NCBI GenBank assembly: GCA_002085285.1
Contig: NATK01000091.1
Span: 1 to 9,577, forward strand
Source: Candidatus Latescibacteria bacterium 4484_7
GTDB taxonomy: Bacteria; Krumholzibacteriota; Krumholzibacteriia; Krumholzibacteriales; Krumholzibacteriaceae
Length of the DNA stretch: 9,577 nucleotides
Reading direction: 5' to 3'
Below the pieces are notes generated by a model that ran no database searches, was not told where the DNA came from, and worked only from the letters and a program-made list of their open reading frames with translations. The stretch's first letter is position 1. Every line of letters begins with the position of its first letter. The position numbers and the translations under genes are program-made. Positions 7,033 to 9,577 of this stretch are shown here, piece by piece.

Positions 7033-7059
7033 CGGTGCGCACCGAGCACTTTTCAGTGC
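7033..7059. other. Palindrome and adjacent hairpin after the PAP2 gene
   Basis: CGGTGCGCACCG (7033-7044) is a perfect 12-bp palindrome beginning six bases after the PAP2 stop codon. It is followed at once by GCACT-TTTC-AGTGC (7046-7059), a 5-bp stem with a four-base loop. Neither is followed by a T-run on the plus strand, so they are not a standard intrinsic terminator, but they may stabilise the operon's 3' end. Confidence 0.45.
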
Positions 7060-7066
7060 CGCCGAA

Positions 7067-7086
7067 GAAAAAATCCCCCAGGGATT
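7067..7086 (-). terminator. Intrinsic terminator for the minus-strand stress-protein gene
   Basis: On the minus strand AATCCC, loop TGG and GGGATT (7086 down to 7072) form a 6-bp stem. The T-run TTTTTT overlaps the end of the stem (7074 down through 7067 includes ATTTTTTC). It lies about 85-105 bases past the stress-protein stop codon. The plus strand has no T-run on the matching side, so termination should act only on leftward transcripts. Confidence 0.6.
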
Positions 7087-7171
7087 CAAGCTCTCCCGAA
7101 AATGAGAGAAATTCTTAAGGCTCGGGGAATCTTCGGAGCCGCACCGCCTAGTGGCCTTAAAGCATCGCACT

Positions 7172-8086
7172 CTATACGACTAGCACCGGGCAGATTGCTT
7201 TCTGGATAACACGTGTTGCAGTGCTTCCGAAGAAAAATTCCCCTATTCCGTGAGAACCGCTCGAAGACATCGCAACGAGATCGACTCGTTCCTTCATCAC
7301 CTGCTCTCTTATCTGTTCGACCGCCCTTCCATCCGAGACGAGAAAACGAACGGGGATGGCCGACAAGGTGTCTCCAATCATTTCCTTCATCCTCTTTTCC
7401 ACTCGAACCTTTATATCGGGATCGAGCTGAAGTATCGAGTCTATCCCCGAGGTGTAATATATCGGAGGCACCTCTACATCGATCGAATGAAATACGATCA
7501 CCTCAGCACCATACTTGCCCGCGACCGACTTCACGAGCTCCAGAGGCCTCAACGATTCCCTGGAAAAATCGAGCGGGAAGAGGATCTTCTTTATGATGAC
7601 CTCGCCTGTCTCCGGATCAGTAGTCTCGTGCTCTGTTTTCTTGACGGCTAATACCGGTATGCCGGCATACCTTATGACGTTCTCCGTCACACTGCCGACG
7701 AGAACATGGGAAAGGCCGCCGCGTCCGTGAGTCGACATTACCACCATGCCGATATCGTTGTTCTTCCGCAGGTAATCGAGGATTGCTGCATGCGGCGATT
7801 TGCCCCGAACAACCTCCTTTGCAACCTTTATCCCCGCATCTCCCATATCGGCGATGCAGATCTCGAATCGACCGTTCGCATCGCTTTCGACCTCTTCGCA
7901 ATACCTGTCGAGCGAAGGAAACTTGTCCTTCTCCTCGGTACCTTCTTCCCCTCTATAAACAGTAACTGCATGGAGCATTGTGAGCTCCGCATCAAAAACC
8001 TTCGCCATTCCTATAGCATATTTGAGTGCATGATTGGCGAACTCGGAAAAGTCCGTCGTGAACAGAATCCTCTTTATACCGGCCAT
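7172..8086 (-). CDS. Universal stress protein with two tandem UspA domains
   Basis: A 304-residue cytoplasmic protein built of two UspA-type domains, about 3-149 and 165-304, the UspE-like tandem arrangement. Each begins with the typical strand and Asp (RILFTTDFS at 6-14; KILFPLDFS at 167-175) and ends with the nucleotide-binding loop. Domain 1 has S118-TH-G121-x9-G131-S132, then PVLAV. Domain 2 has S274-SS-G277-x9-G287-S288, then PVLVV. Both therefore look able to bind ATP. Family role: stress or growth-arrest response, molecular function poorly defined. ATG 8086 is chosen because AGGAGG (8092-8097) lies five bases upstream. An open extension to 8188 adds residues unlike the family. It follows the TonB-dependent receptor with a 121-base gap. 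No clear functional tie to the glycan genes is seen. Confidence 0.95.
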   Translation of the reverse strand: MAGIKRILFTTDFSEFANHALKYAIGMAKVFDAELTMLHAVTVYRGEEGTEEKDKFPSLDRYCEEVESDANGRFEICIADMGDAGIKVAKEVVRGKSPHAAILDYLRKNNDIGMVVMSTHGRGGLSHVLVGSVTENVIRYAGIPVLAVKKTEHETTDPETGEVIIKKILFPLDFSRESLRPLELVKSVAGKYGAEVIVFHSIDVEVPPIYYTSGIDSILQLDPDIKVRVEKRMKEMIGDTLSAIPVRFLVSDGRAVEQIREQVMKERVDLVAMSSSGSHGIGEFFFGSTATRVIQKAICPVLVV

Positions 8087-8091
8087 CGTTT

Positions 8092-8097
8092 CCTCCT
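8092..8097 (-). promoter_or_regulatory. Ribosome binding site of the universal stress protein
   Basis: A perfect AGGAGG on the minus strand lies five bases before ATG 8086. It decides the start against the 34-codon upstream extension. Confidence 0.9.
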
Positions 8098-8207
8098 GAC
8101 ATTTGAAATCGACCTGCACATTGCTGTTACAAAAGAAAGCCGCCGGCACCGATCTGTCGATAGATTTCCTTCGGACTGAACCGCTCACTCCAGGCTCCAG
8201 GCAAAGT

Positions 8208-9577
8208 TCAGTAGCTGTACTTGACTCCCATCATGAAGCTTCTCCCGGGCATTTTATAGAGTCCTGCTATACCTCCCGGTATATCGGCATAGACCGAGTA
8301 ATCGGCGTTCAAGAGATTGTCCACTCCAAAGTAGACGGCGGCTCCCTTGAAAAGACGCGCTTCCGAATAGAGATCGAGCACATTGTACGAGTCAATCCTA
8401 TCCATGTGGTAATCGTCGGCGTAATAGTCTCCCACGTAGGAACCGGAAATACGCATCATGGCGTGATTGTACTTCAATGTCACGGATACATCAAGTTTTC
8501 TCCCCGGTCTGCCCCTCGTCAAATCGCCGACATCGAGATAAGTGTATGAAATAGAACTCTCCAGGAACCTGCATGGAATGATGTCCAACAGCGTTTCGAT
8601 ACCGTCGAACCTGAAGGACTGCGCGTTCTCGAAGATAAACATAGGAGGGGGCGATTCGTTCTTACACACCTTTATGAGATTCTTGCCGTCCATTCTGAAA
8701 AGCGACAGGTCGAAGAATGCCTTCTCGTGAATCTTCTGCCGCACTCCCACCTCGTAATCCAGGATCGTTTCGGCCTTCAAACGCTCATTCGAGACGGGGT
8801 ACATGTAGAGCTCGCTGATCTGGGGCGTTCTGAATCCCCTGGATACGAACGCCCTCAGCGTAGTCTCTTTGAGCGGGTGCACGAGAATCCCTGCCGATGG
8901 AAGCAGCATGCTCCCTGAGACCTTGTCCCTATCGTATCTCGTACCTCCCGAGAAGACGACTCTCTCACCAGCATTCATTTCAGTGAGAAGATAAGCTCCC
9001 GCCTCCCACTTGTTCCAATTCCCCACTGGCTCCGACAATGACTTGCCCTGCTGATACGTATAATCGATGCCCCCCTTTAGGGAGAGAAAACTTATCGGTC
9101 TTGCTGCAAGATGCACGTTAAAGCCATCTGTAGCATCCTTCGAATGAAAACCATCCGAAAATTTGTGCTCGCCGAAATTTCTGTAATAGAGAGCTTCGAT
9201 GTCACTCGAAGCGACCCTGCCGTTCAGCCTCAGGTCAACCCCTCCTCTCGCATAATCGTTCCACGTGTCCGCCGTCATCTCGGGGAAATCGGTGATCCTC
9301 AAAGGCTCCGCCTTGTAGCCGTCGAAATACTTGGCTGACATCGTCAGCTTGAAGTTGCTTGAGATGTCGACTCCGCCCTTCAAATGAAAATCCTTGCCCC
9401 TGTAGTCCGAATGTCCTACATGCCCGTCCGAACGCCTGTAGTCTGCGCTTAAGGCCCCAAAGAATCCGCCTTTCCTGCCAGCCGCCCTTGCCGTCGAAAC
9501 GAATGTGCTGAAGCTGCCTCTCCCCACCTTGAAATCGGCGCTGAACGGCTCGTCCGCATCACGAGTTATTATATTGA
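8208..9577 (-). CDS. TonB-dependent outer-membrane receptor, C-terminal beta-barrel portion
   Basis: Partial gene whose N-terminus lies beyond the right edge. The reading frame is open to the last bases and starts within the window at NIITRDA, the characteristic end of a TonB plug domain, so nearly the whole barrel (about 455 codons) is present. A GTG at 9527 is internal, not a start. Alternating hydrophobic strands, FRTPQISELY (near 8809-8838) with E-T-x-L-D-Y-E-V-G shortly after, FGVDNLLNADY and PGRSFMMGVKYSY with a terminal aromatic residue are typical of BtuB, haem and siderophore receptors. Family role: TonB- and proton-motive-force-driven uptake of a metal complex, cobalamin or other ligand across the outer membrane. 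The ligand cannot be named without the plug and loops. The stop is TGA at 8210-8208. It probably lies upstream of the stress-protein gene in the same direction. Confidence 0.93.
   Translation of the reverse strand, partial: NIITRDADEPFSADFKVGRGSFSTFVSTARAAGRKGGFFGALSADYRRSDGHVGHSDYRGKDFHLKGGVDISSNFKLTMSAKYFDGYKAEPLRITDFPEMTADTWNDYARGGVDLRLNGRVASSDIEALYYRNFGEHKFSDGFHSKDATDGFNVHLAARPISFLSLKGGIDYTYQQGKSLSEPVGNWNKWEAGAYLLTEMNAGERVVFSGGTRYDRDKVSGSMLLPSAGILVHPLKETTLRAFVSRGFRTPQISELYMYPVSNERLKAETILDYEVGVRQKIHEKAFFDLSLFRMDGKNLIKVCKNESPPPMFIFENAQSFRFDGIETLLDIIPCRFLESSISYTYLDVGDLTRGRPGRKLDVSVTLKYNHAMMRISGSYVGDYYADDYHMDRIDSYNVLDLYSEARLFKGAAVYFGVDNLLNADYSVYADIPGGIAGLYKMPGRSFMMGVKYSY

Noticed and set aside
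7119..7140. GGCTC/GAGCC hairpin as a second terminator in the convergent intergenic region
   Set aside because: The stem has only five pairs with a 12-base loop, and neither strand has a proper T-run after it.
8087..8188. N-terminal extension of the universal stress protein to 8188
   Set aside because: The extra 34 residues do not resemble UspA proteins, and a perfect AGGAGG sits inside this stretch at the right distance from ATG 8086.
9527..9527. GTG at 9527 as the start of the TonB-dependent receptor
   Set aside because: The frame stays open upstream and encodes NIITRDADEPFSADFK, which is the plug-to-barrel transition of the family, so the gene starts outside the window.

Overview
The window appears to come from a Gram-negative bacterium: it contains part of an outer-membrane TonB-dependent receptor. 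GC content is moderate. The genes use ATA (Ile) and AGA/AGG (Arg) freely, and one likely starts at TTG. This usage would suit an uncultured FCB-type or similar lineage, but no taxonomic marker is present, so that is only a guess.

Layout. (1) Bases 1-1236, minus strand: the first 412 codons of a glutamine-dependent asparagine synthase-type amidotransferase, running off the left edge. (2) Bases 1237-1612: a divergent intergenic region with three degenerate tandem repeat units (58, 47 and 58 bp), a small hairpin and an operator-like inverted repeat. (3) Bases 1613-7026, plus strand: a closely spaced gene set with a second, divergently transcribed asparagine synthase-type gene, a CTP-dependent-type nucleotidyltransferase, a CDP-alcohol phosphotransferase, a GT4 glycosyltransferase and a PAP2-family membrane phosphatase. 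(4) Bases 7027-7171: a short region between convergent genes, with a terminator for the minus-strand genes. (5) Bases 7172-9577, minus strand: a tandem-domain universal stress protein, and upstream of it the C-terminal part of a TonB-dependent receptor that runs off the right edge.

How the genes may fit together. Both AsnB-like proteins resemble the kind found in surface-polysaccharide clusters. The nucleotidyltransferase and CDP-alcohol phosphotransferase form a logical pair: one makes a CDP-activated small alcohol, the other moves the phospho-alcohol onto an acceptor at the membrane. With a glycosyltransferase, a lipid-phosphate phosphatase and two amidotransferases, the set looks like a pathway for an envelope glycolipid or decorated glycan. 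The actual substrates cannot be read from the sequence.

Main anomalies. The second asparagine synthase gene has lost a conserved C-terminal block (about 60-80 residues by memory of the family), and its true C-terminus lies in the +1 frame immediately downstream, so it is probably a broken gene or an assembly error. The CDP-alcohol phosphotransferase has His in place of the fourth Asp of its signature. The repeat units between the two asnB genes differ, between units 1 and 3, only by transitions.
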